Shown here: piece by piece, positions 1 through 4,749 of the stretch
Layout: every line of letters begins with the position of its first letter
Position numbering within the stretch: the stretch's first letter is position 1
Assembly (NCBI GenBank): GCA_934504065.1
Contig: CAKSVQ010000156.1
Span: forward strand, 1-5,039
Direction: 5' to 3'
DNA: 5,039 nucleotides
Source of the DNA: an uncultured Dysosmobacter sp.
GTDB lineage: Bacteria > Bacillota > Clostridia > Oscillospirales > Oscillospiraceae
Made by a program: the position numbers and the translations under genes
The notes under the pieces: generated by a model
The model's database searches: none
What the model was told of the DNA's origin: nothing
The model's input: only the letters and a program-made list of their open reading frames with translations

Positions 1-567
1 GATCATAGCATGGCCCCCGGCGTAAAACAGGGCTTCCCGGTGGGTGCGGTCATAAATGAAGAAGCATTCATTTTGGTACCGTGCGCAAAAGTGGCTGCGA
101 AGCACCGGAAGCACCCGATTTTTGGTCTCGATCTCACTGCCCAAAACGCCGCCCAGATCGGAAAAGCGGATAAAGCCCTTGAGCAGGTGCGCTTCCCCGT
201 TTAAGTGGCGGACGGCGGTGATGACCGGGTACAGCGTCTCGTTGGAAAAATTCTTAAGGGAACCGGGACCATCCCGCAGCAGCTGGACGATTAGTCGATA
301 AAGTGCGATCTCCTTATTTTCCAGACAGGTCAGAAAGCCCTTTTCCACCAGATTTGCGGCGTAAGGCGAAAGGGCGGTGATCTTTTTCAGGACGCGGTCC
401 GCGTGTCCGGTGTCTGTCATAATATGGCGGGAAGCAAACAGTGTGGGCAAAAAGTCCTCATCGCGGCAGATGGCGGTGAGGACTTCTTTATTTGCATAGC
501 TGTCAAACACACAGCAGAGAAAGCCCGCAAAGCTGCCGTCATACGTGTAAGTCATTTCCTGTGCCAT
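1..567 (-). CDS. DUF4130 / TIGR03915 putative DNA metabolism protein (C-terminus cut by window edge)
   Basis: An open frame of 189 codons starts at ATG 567-565 and runs off the left edge with no stop. The N-terminus reads MAQEMTYTYDGSFAGFLCCV, and the YDGSF-x-GFLCCVFDSY block is the hallmark of the TIGR03915 (SAM_7_link) family. Further on, HLLKGFIRFSDL, KNRVLPVL and FIYDRTHREALFY match the DUF4130 core. Family members are usually about 250 residues, so roughly 60 are probably missing. The family is annotated as a probable DNA metabolism protein. It is typically adjacent to the TIGR03916 radical SAM gene, and in other bacteria it is fused to a uracil-DNA glycosylase-like domain. Here only 2 nt separate the radical SAM stop (572-570) from this ATG, and no clear Shine-Dalgarno site is visible, so translational coupling is likely. 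A second ATG at codon 5 is a possible alternative start. The enzymatic role is unknown. Family assignment is firm; function is inferred from partners. Confidence 0.88.
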   Translation of the reverse strand, partial: MAQEMTYTYDGSFAGFLCCVFDSYANKEVLTAICRDEDFLPTLFASRHIMTDTGHADRVLKKITALSPYAANLVEKGFLTCLENKEIALYRLIVQLLRDGPGSLKNFSNETLYPVITAVRHLNGEAHLLKGFIRFSDLGGVLGSEIETKNRVLPVLRSHFCARYQNECFFIYDRTHREALFYAGGHAMI

Positions 568-569
568 GG

Positions 570-1838
570 TCACACCGCCGGATCGAACAGGGACAGCTGA
601 AGCATTTCCTGCTGGGGCAGGGCAGGGCGTTCTGCCGCGATCAGCCCACGCAGCAGGCTGTCCGGCGTGAAGCGCAGGCCATCCGGCATTTGGCCGGAAG
701 CGGTCAAAAAATATTGTGCCCGTTTCATGACGACCCCCAGCTTGGCAAGATTTTCAATGTGCAGCGGTCCCACCCGTCGGGCGGCGAGGATGCGGCGCGC
801 GGAGACTATCCCGATTCCCGGCACGCGAAGCAGCGTTTCATAGTCCGCGCGGTTGACCTCCACCGGGAAAAAATCCAGATGGGTCAGAGCCCAGCTGCAT
901 TTGGGATCGACGCGGGGATCGAAATCCTGATGTGCTTCGTCCAGCAGTTCCTCGGCCCGGAAGCCGTAAAAGCGCAAAAGCCAGTCGGCCTGATAGAGCC
1001 GATGTTCCCGCAAAAGCGGCGGCTTGACATCCTTGGCGGGGAGCAGGACGTGCTCGACCACGGGGACATATGCGGAGTAGAACACCCGTTTGAGTCCGTA
1101 TCGGTCGTATAATCCCTGCGTCAGCCGCAGAATGTGAAAGTCGCTGTCCTTTGTGGCGCCTACGATCAGCTGGGTGCTTTGTCCTGCCGGGGCAAACTTG
1201 GGCGCGTGGCGGTATTTTACCAGTTCTTCTTTATTTTGGCGGTTCCGCAGCTGAATCTGGCGCATGGGCGCGAGAATGGCACTTTTCGTCTTGTCCGGCG
1301 CCAGCGTTCTTAATCCGGTCTCGGAGGGCAGTTCAATATTGACGCTGAGACGGTCAGCCAGCAGCCCAAGCTGTTCCACCAGTTCCGCCGATGTGCCGGG
1401 AATGGCCTTGGCATGGATATAGCCGTTAAAGTGGTAGGTCTCCCGCAGAAGCCGCAGTGTGCGGATCATCAGCTCTGTGGTGTAGTCCGGGCTGCGGAAG
1501 ACGCCGGAGGAGAGAAACAGACCCTCAATATAATTACGGCGATAAAACTGAATGGTCAAGTCGGCCAACTCTTCGGGCGTAAAAGCGGCCCGGCGGGTAT
1601 CGTTGCTGCGGCGGTTGACGCAGTATTTGCAGTCATAAATGCAGCGGTTGGTTAGCAGGACCTTCAGCAGCGTAACACAGCGCCCATCCGCGGAAAAGGT
1701 ATGGCAGCAACCCGCCACAGAAGAGGAGGTGCAGCCGATATATCCTTTTTTGGCGGTGCGGCTGCCGCCGCTGGAGGTGCAGGCCGCGTCATATTTGGCG
1801 GCATCCGTCAAGACGGTGAGCTTCTCCAGAACGTCCAT
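570..1838 (-). CDS. Putative DNA modification/repair radical SAM protein (TIGR03916 family)
   Basis: This is a full-length 422-residue radical SAM protein. The cluster-binding motif CIYDCKYC gives C66, C70 and C73 (CxxxCxxC), which in this superfamily hold a [4Fe-4S] cluster that cleaves S-adenosylmethionine. The flanking blocks LLTN-C, NRRSND, FYRRNYIEGLFLSSG (about 98-112) and HAKAIPG (142-148) are characteristic of TIGR03916 (rSAM_link_UDG). Extra cysteines (C20, C36, C44, C45, C54) precede the motif. Residues about 328-357 form a helix-hairpin-helix element with the PGIG hairpin at 340-343, a non-specific DNA-binding fold. The C-terminus contains QLSLF (414-418), which matches the bacterial sliding-clamp-binding consensus. 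The ATG lies 6 nt after the stop of the 41-codon gene and has no strong Shine-Dalgarno site, so translation is probably coupled. The TIGR03915 partner follows 2 nt downstream. Predicted to act on DNA in the cytoplasm; substrate and reaction are unknown. Confidence 0.93.
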   Translation of the reverse strand: MDVLEKLTVLTDAAKYDAACTSSGGSRTAKKGYIGCTSSSVAGCCHTFSADGRCVTLLKVLLTNRCIYDCKYCVNRRSNDTRRAAFTPEELADLTIQFYRRNYIEGLFLSSGVFRSPDYTTELMIRTLRLLRETYHFNGYIHAKAIPGTSAELVEQLGLLADRLSVNIELPSETGLRTLAPDKTKSAILAPMRQIQLRNRQNKEELVKYRHAPKFAPAGQSTQLIVGATKDSDFHILRLTQGLYDRYGLKRVFYSAYVPVVEHVLLPAKDVKPPLLREHRLYQADWLLRFYGFRAEELLDEAHQDFDPRVDPKCSWALTHLDFFPVEVNRADYETLLRVPGIGIVSARRILAARRVGPLHIENLAKLGVVMKRAQYFLTASGQMPDGLRFTPDSLLRGLIAAERPALPQQEMLQLSLFDPAV

Positions 1839-1844
1839 ACAGCA

Positions 1845-1970
1845 TCAGCGGGCGGCAGTGTGGCGCCGGGGACGGCGCGCCGGACGCTCGATAGCGTCCA
1901 CGATGCGGAAGAGTTGGGCGGTCAGGGCGCAGATCCCAATCAGAATAAAGAAAAAGCTCCAGCCTGTCAT
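1845..1970 (-). CDS. Small single-pass membrane protein, 41 aa, first gene of a predicted SOS operon
   Basis: A 41-codon frame runs from ATG 1970-1968 to TGA 1847-1845. It is preceded by a textbook AAGGAGG site (1986-1980) with 9 nt spacing, much stronger than the sites of the genes behind it. The protein starts MTGWSFFFILIGICALTAQL. Residues about 4-21 are strongly hydrophobic and fit one membrane helix. The tail begins FRIVDAIER (21-29), which could be a short amphipathic segment, and continues into an arginine-rich end (R29, R32, R33, R35, R36, R41). By the positive-inside rule the C-terminus should be cytoplasmic. The gene is the first downstream of a promoter overlapped by LexA-type operators and lies 6 nt before the radical SAM gene. 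I recognise no named family. SOS-induced small membrane division inhibitors (SidA, YneA, SosA, DivS) have a similar size, topology and control, but no sequence similarity is claimed. The alternative is a leader ORF that couples translation of the radical SAM gene. Confidence 0.8.
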   Translation of the reverse strand: MTGWSFFFILIGICALTAQLFRIVDAIERPARRPRRHTAAR

Positions 1971-1979
1971 AGTGTGATT

Positions 1980-1986
1980 CCTCCTT
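1980..1986 (-). promoter_or_regulatory. Ribosome binding site AAGGAGG for the 41-aa gene
   Basis: AAGGAGG on the minus strand, 9 nt before ATG 1970, is a near-perfect anti-16S match and the main reason to accept so short a gene. Its first five bases lie inside the 3' arm of the palindrome at 1982-2009, so a transcript carrying both arms could hide it. Confidence 0.85.
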
Positions 1987-2009
1987 ATAGAACTATTGTT
2001 CTATAAGGA
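1982..2009. repeat. Perfect inverted repeat, 12-bp arms with 4-bp centre, containing LexA-type core
   Basis: The arms TCCTTATAGAAC (1982-1993) and GTTCTATAAGGA (1998-2009) are exact reverse complements around TATT. The centre contains GAAC-N4-GTTC (1990-2001), a perfect Gram-positive LexA core. The palindrome extends well beyond a LexA site. It spans from the last base of the -10 hexamer to the Shine-Dalgarno sequence of the downstream gene, so it may act both as a DNA operator and as an RNA hairpin in transcripts that start upstream. Confidence 0.9.
1990..2001. promoter_or_regulatory. LexA (SOS) operator over the transcription start
   Basis: GAACTATTGTTC is an exact GAAC-N4-GTTC dyad, the core of the Bacillus/Clostridia LexA box. 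It lies just downstream of the -10 element and covers the predicted +1 (about 2002), a position where bound repressor would block initiation. The flanks (A/T instead of C/G outside the core) are less ideal than in the box at 2018-2031. Confidence 0.75.
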
Positions 2010-2037
2010 TTCTACATCGAACAAACGTTTCTGTCAA
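2009..2037 (-). promoter_or_regulatory. Sigma-A-type promoter of the 41-aa gene/radical SAM/DUF4130 operon
   Basis: A perfect -35 TTGACA (2037-2032), a 17-bp spacer (2031-2015) and -10 TAGAAT (2014-2009, one mismatch to consensus) predict a start near 2002. The leader would be about 30 nt, reaching ATG 1970. The sequence just upstream of -35 is A/T-rich and could serve as an UP element. Such a strong promoter fits a gene set that is tightly repressed until LexA is cleaved: one operator fills the spacer and another covers the start. Confidence 0.88.
2018..2031. promoter_or_regulatory. LexA (SOS) operator in the promoter spacer
   Basis: CGAACAAACGTTTC matches every position of the published Bacillus subtilis LexA consensus CGAAC-RNRY-GTTYC. 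It occupies most of the 17-bp spacer between -35 and -10 of the minus-strand promoter, a classic repression position. By base composition, an exact match to this 14-mer is not expected by chance in 5 kb. A lexA gene is not in the window, so regulation is inferred from the site. Confidence 0.88.
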
Positions 2038-2045
2038 GTAAAAAT

Positions 2046-2059
2046 CGAACAAATATTCT
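2046..2059. promoter_or_regulatory. Third, degenerate LexA-like box upstream of -35
   Basis: CGAACAAATATTCT matches the Bacillus LexA consensus at 12 of 14 positions, differing at the first base of the second half-site and at the last base. Its centre is 28 bp from the box at 2018-2031, almost the same distance that separates that box from the one over the start. It may be an auxiliary, weaker site. Confidence is lower because of the mismatches. Confidence 0.5.
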
Positions 2060-2079
2060 ATATAGCGGAGGAATGGGCA

Positions 2080-2114
2080 AAATATAACGAAAAGGCGCCC
2101 GATTCGGGCGCCTT
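2080..2114 (-). terminator. Rho-independent terminator of the AraC-type gene
   Basis: AAGGCGCCCGA (2092-2102) and TCGGGCGCCTT (2104-2114) form a perfect GC-rich 11-bp inverted repeat with a one-base centre, so the real loop will open to a few nucleotides. On the minus strand the stem is followed by a broken T-tract (TTTTCGTTATATTTT, including the end of the stem). It starts about 23 nt past the AraC-type stop codon. It separates that gene from the SOS promoter. On the plus strand no T-tract follows, so it looks one-directional. Confidence 0.85.
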
Positions 2115-2136
2115 GGAGGTGAGAGTAGTATGACAG

Positions 2137-3111
2137 TTAATCGAACATTTGTACCGGACGGATATATTTGAAATACTGGCCGGGGTGAAAATAGAGATAT
2201 GTGATCCGCCCGGGAGTGTCGATATCCAATCGGCAGCCGTTTGCGGCGTAATCAAAGCTGCGCATGGCTGCTTCTACATTTTCCTCCACGGTGCGGCATT
2301 CCTGCTCATAGTCAAAGGGGCCGTGTTCAAAGACAATGTAGGTACCCTCCGGAATGTCTGTCAGGATCATCTGAGGCGGCACGGGGCCGCTGTAATCGGC
2401 GCTCAGGCGGACGCCATAGCACTCCGTGAGGAGGTAACCCCAGTCGCACAGGCGGCCAGAAGCATCGTTCAGATACCCCATGATCTGCCCGGAGGTGCCG
2501 TCACTGTCGCTGCCGCCCGCATCATCCAGCTTTCCGGGAATGCTGTCCAGCAGGCCGCAGACGGTGGCGCAGTCCTGCCCGGGGATCAGGGCCTGTTTTT
2601 GCCAGAAATCCCAATAGCCGTTGCTTTCGCGGTTTTCAATGTGCAGAAACTTGTGGGCCGGGATGGTGACGAAGTAGGTTTTTACGCTGTTGATGCTCTT
2701 AATCATGCCGATCTCTCCAAATCCAAATAAATATCTGTCAAAGGGATGGATCTTGGTGCGCAGCACAACAGGGCGGGGCGCTTTCCGATAGGCGTTGGGC
2801 GTGACGCCGTAGGCCGCCTTAAATGCATGGGTGAACGCTGCGTGAGAGGAAAAGCCATAGTCCAGCGCGATGTCCAGAAGCGGCCGCTGGCCGTCCCGCA
2901 CTTCTTTCAGGGCGAAAGCAAGCTGCCTGCGGCGCAGGTATTCCCGGAACTGCATCCCGGAAATTTCTCTGAATTTCCGGGTGGTGTGAAACGTGGAATA
3001 TCCAAGGCGGCTGGCAAGGGCCTGCAAGGTGAGCGTGTCGCTTTCGCGGCATTGGAGGCTTCTGTCAATCTCATCCACCATGTACTGGATCAATCGGTTC
3101 CACTCGAACAT
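2137..3111 (-). CDS. AraC-family regulator with C-terminal GyrI-like effector-binding domain
   Basis: This is a 324-residue regulator, read from ATG 3111. Two helix-turn-helix units of the AraC/XylS type sit at the N-terminus: about 26-47 (LQALASRLGYSTFHTTRKFR) and about 77-107 (LLDIALDYGFSSHAAFTHAF followed by a YGVTPNAYRK block). After a linker, about 142-324 form an effector-binding region of the GyrI-like/AraC_E_bind type (ending YFHPGQYFKYIRPVQMFD), the arrangement seen in Rob-like small-molecule regulators. Such proteins activate nearby or distant genes on binding a ligand, which is unknown here. Start choice: an in-frame ATG at 3120 abuts the AAAGGGGG site with no spacing, while ATG 3111 is 9 nt from it, so 3111 is preferred. 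A TATAAT at 3143-3138 may be its -10. The gene ends in a strong terminator, so it appears to be a separate unit from the SOS operon. Confidence 0.9.
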   Translation of the reverse strand: MFEWNRLIQYMVDEIDRSLQCRESDTLTLQALASRLGYSTFHTTRKFREISGMQFREYLRRRQLAFALKEVRDGQRPLLDIALDYGFSSHAAFTHAFKAAYGVTPNAYRKAPRPVVLRTKIHPFDRYLFGFGEIGMIKSINSVKTYFVTIPAHKFLHIENRESNGYWDFWQKQALIPGQDCATVCGLLDSIPGKLDDAGGSDSDGTSGQIMGYLNDASGRLCDWGYLLTECYGVRLSADYSGPVPPQMILTDIPEGTYIVFEHGPFDYEQECRTVEENVEAAMRSFDYAANGCRLDIDTPGRITYLYFHPGQYFKYIRPVQMFD

Positions 3112-3117
3112 GTTTTC
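3104..3117. promoter_or_regulatory. Possible LexA-like box over the AraC-type gene's start codon
   Basis: CGAACATGTTTTCC matches the Bacillus LexA consensus at 13 of 14 positions; the only mismatch is the first base of the second half-site. It lies about 14-27 nt downstream of the predicted start of the AraC-type transcript and overlaps codons 1-5 of the longer reading frame. It may be a real downstream operator or coincidental coding sequence, and I cannot decide from one genome. Confidence 0.35.
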
Positions 3118-3120
3118 CAT

Positions 3121-3128
3121 CCCCCTTT
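3121..3128 (-). promoter_or_regulatory. Ribosome binding site AAAGGGGG that decides the AraC-type start
   Basis: The purine tract AAAGGGGG touches ATG 3120 directly but lies 9 nt from the in-frame ATG 3111. Normal spacing therefore favours the downstream ATG and shortens the product by three residues. Confidence 0.6.
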
Positions 3129-3137
3129 GACAGCCTG

Positions 3138-3143
3138 ATTATA
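3138..3143 (-). promoter_or_regulatory. Candidate -10 element (TATAAT) for the AraC-type gene
   Basis: A perfect TATAAT lies 26 nt before ATG 3111, but no convincing -35 is found at 16-18 bp and there is no TGn extension. A regulator-dependent (possibly autoregulated) promoter would fit. Short CCTG/CAGG repeats flank it. Read-through from recQ is the alternative, since no clear terminator lies in the 68-nt gap. Confidence 0.45.
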
Positions 3144-3179
3144 CGGCAGGAAGCAGCGGCGGCGCTTGCTTTGACTTGC

Positions 3180-4688
3180 TCATTCTTCAAAAGCCGCGAT
3201 CTCGGCGAGAAATTCTTTTCCGTAGCGTCCGGCCTTCACATCGCCGATGCCGCTGACGGTTTTGAGCTCGTCCACCGTCCGGGGGCGGATGATGGCCAGT
3301 TCCCGCAGAGTCTTGTCTGAAAACACCACATAGGCGGGAACGCCCTGCCGCTGGGCCAGCCGGAGCCGGAGTCCCTGCAGGCGGTGGAAAAGCTCCCGCT
3401 GGGAAGAATCCAGTTTGCCGGAGATCGGCGGATGGGGAGCGGGGGAGGGGGTGTCCAGCACGGGGATTTCCGTGCGCAGGCAGCTGCTGCAGTTGCCACA
3501 GTGGTCTGGGGCGGCTTCCCCAAAATAGCGCAGAATATACTGCCGCAGGCAATAGGGCGTTTTGCAGTAATCTTTCATTTTCCAAAGCCGCTGTAAGTCC
3601 CGGGCGCGAAGCTGCTCCGCCGTTTCAAAGTCCAGCTCGTCCCGGCTTTCGCCGTGTTCAATAAGAAAACGGGCTGTGGAGATGTCACGCCCGCTGTAAA
3701 GCAGGATGCAGCGCCCGGGCAGACCGTCCCGTCCGGCGCGTCCGGCCTCCTGATAATAGCTTTCCATGTCCTTGGGCATATTGTAGTGGATGACATAGCG
3801 GACATTGGACTTATCGATGCCCATGCCGAAGGCATTGGTGGCGACCATGACCTTTGAGCGGTCATAGAGGAAATCCTCCTGATTTTTCATCCGCTCCTCC
3901 GGTTCCAGTCCCGCGTGGTAGCGGGTGGCGGAAATTCCGGCTTCCTGCAAAAGACCGCAGATCTCTTCCGCGTTCCGCCGGGTGGAGCAGTATACGATGC
4001 CGCATTGCTCCGGCTGCTCCCGGATCAGGCGGACCAGAGCCGTGCGCTTGTCCAGCGGCTCCTGTACCTCAAAATAGAGGTTTTTCCGGTCAAAGCCCGT
4101 GGTGACGCGGCAGGGATTCTGCAAGTCTAGCAGACGCTCGATGTCCCGGCGGACCTCCGGTGTGGCGGTGGCGGTGAAGGCCCCCAGTGGCGGGCGGCGG
4201 CTCAGCGTTTCCAAAAAGGCGGCGATATTCACATAGGAGGGACGGAAGTCCTGCCCCCACTGGGAAATACAGTGGGCCTCGTCAACCGCCACGAGTGAGA
4301 TGTCGGCCTGTTTGGCAAAGGACAAAAAGCCCGGGGTTTCCAGCCGTTCTGGCGCGACATAGATGATCTTGTACCGTCCGGCCCTGGCGCGGTCCAGCGC
4401 CAGCAGATATTGCTTGAAGGTCAGGCTGCTGTTTAAAAACGCGGCGGGCACGCCCATTTGCACCAGCGCTGTGACCTGATCGCGCATTAGTGACACCAGA
4501 GGCGAGACCACCAGTGTGATCCCCGGCAGCAGCAGCGCCGGGATCTGATAGCACAGAGATTTTCCAGCCCCTGTGGGCATAATGGCCAGCGCGTCCCGGT
4601 GGGACAGCAGCGCATCGATGATCGGCTCCTGCCCACCGCGGAACGCATCGTAGCCAAAGTAAGTTTTCAGGGCTTCTTCTTTTGTCAT
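3180..4688 (-). CDS. recQ: ATP-dependent DNA helicase RecQ (short form with HRDC-like tail, no winged helix)
   Basis: The 502-residue product unwinds DNA 3' to 5' in repair and recombination. Visible motifs are FRGGQ of the Q-motif region (16-20), Walker A MPTGAGKS (37-44), DEAH (136-139), the aromatic-rich loop SQWGQDFRPSY (142-152), FTATAT motif III (171-176), HAGL (258-261), and motif VI QEAGRAGRDG (313-322). The zinc site C380-x16-C397-x2-C400-x2-C403 has the Escherichia coli RecQ spacing. A proline-rich linker (about 404-424) then leads straight to an HRDC-like region (about 427-502, with VPAYVVFSDKTLREL). The roughly 100-residue winged-helix part of the RQC region, present in 600-residue RecQ proteins, is missing. 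Start choice: an in-frame TTG at 4709 would place AAGGAG (4703-4698) inside the gene, whereas ATG 4688 follows it by 9 nt. No LexA box is seen at its promoter. Confidence 0.95.
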   Translation of the reverse strand: MTKEEALKTYFGYDAFRGGQEPIIDALLSHRDALAIMPTGAGKSLCYQIPALLLPGITLVVSPLVSLMRDQVTALVQMGVPAAFLNSSLTFKQYLLALDRARAGRYKIIYVAPERLETPGFLSFAKQADISLVAVDEAHCISQWGQDFRPSYVNIAAFLETLSRRPPLGAFTATATPEVRRDIERLLDLQNPCRVTTGFDRKNLYFEVQEPLDKRTALVRLIREQPEQCGIVYCSTRRNAEEICGLLQEAGISATRYHAGLEPEERMKNQEDFLYDRSKVMVATNAFGMGIDKSNVRYVIHYNMPKDMESYYQEAGRAGRDGLPGRCILLYSGRDISTARFLIEHGESRDELDFETAEQLRARDLQRLWKMKDYCKTPYCLRQYILRYFGEAAPDHCGNCSSCLRTEIPVLDTPSPAPHPPISGKLDSSQRELFHRLQGLRLRLAQRQGVPAYVVFSDKTLRELAIIRPRTVDELKTVSGIGDVKAGRYGKEFLAEIAAFEE

Positions 4689-4697
4689 GAGGTCACG

Positions 4698-4703
4698 CTC
4701 CTT
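4698..4703 (-). promoter_or_regulatory. Ribosome binding site AAGGAG of recQ
   Basis: AAGGAG lies 9 nt before ATG 4688. It rules in that ATG over the upstream in-frame TTG at 4709, which would give a product seven residues longer and would have no site of its own. Confidence 0.8.
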
Positions 4704-4715
4704 TTTCAAGCCCTT

Positions 4716-4724
4716 ATCTTACCA
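4716..4724 (-). promoter_or_regulatory. Extended -10 promoter element of recQ
   Basis: TGG-TAAGAT on the minus strand is an extended -10 (TGn plus a hexamer with one mismatch), placing +1 near 4709 and giving a leader of about 21 nt. The hexamer 17 bp upstream (TTCCAT) is a poor -35, which extended -10 promoters tolerate. It lies in the 61-nt gap after the upstream ATPase gene, where I see no terminator, so read-through is also possible. Confidence 0.5.
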
Positions 4725-4749
4725 CATCCGGCTATCAAATGGAACGGGT

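Noticed and set aside
492..1112. 206-codon plus-strand open frame
   Set aside because: It lies antisense to the radical SAM gene, which has clear family motifs. The frame's composition reflects GC-rich antisense codons, and it has no ribosome site or recognisable domain.
1639..2006. Two overlapping plus-strand frames crossing the operon promoter
   Set aside because: They cover the start of the radical SAM gene, the 41-codon gene and the LexA sites. There is no ribosome binding site, and the minus-strand reading explains the region fully.
2142..2155. Fourth LexA-like sequence, CGAACATTTGTACC
   Set aside because: It matches 12 of 14 positions but encodes the last residues of the AraC-type protein, lies upstream of that gene's terminator and about 90 bp from the promoter, off the 28-29 bp phase. 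It is probably coincidental.
2149..2730. 193-codon plus-strand open frame
   Set aside because: It is antisense to the effector-binding domain of the AraC-type gene, with no plausible start context or family resemblance.
3150..3180. Possible hairpin (AAGCA...TGCTT) after recQ
   Set aside because: The stem is short with a bulge and is not followed by a T-tract, so it cannot be called a terminator.
3380..3410. QRELF in RecQ as a second clamp-binding peptide
   Set aside because: It departs from the QL(S/D)LF consensus and sits at the predicted first helix of the HRDC-like region, where the residues are likely structural.
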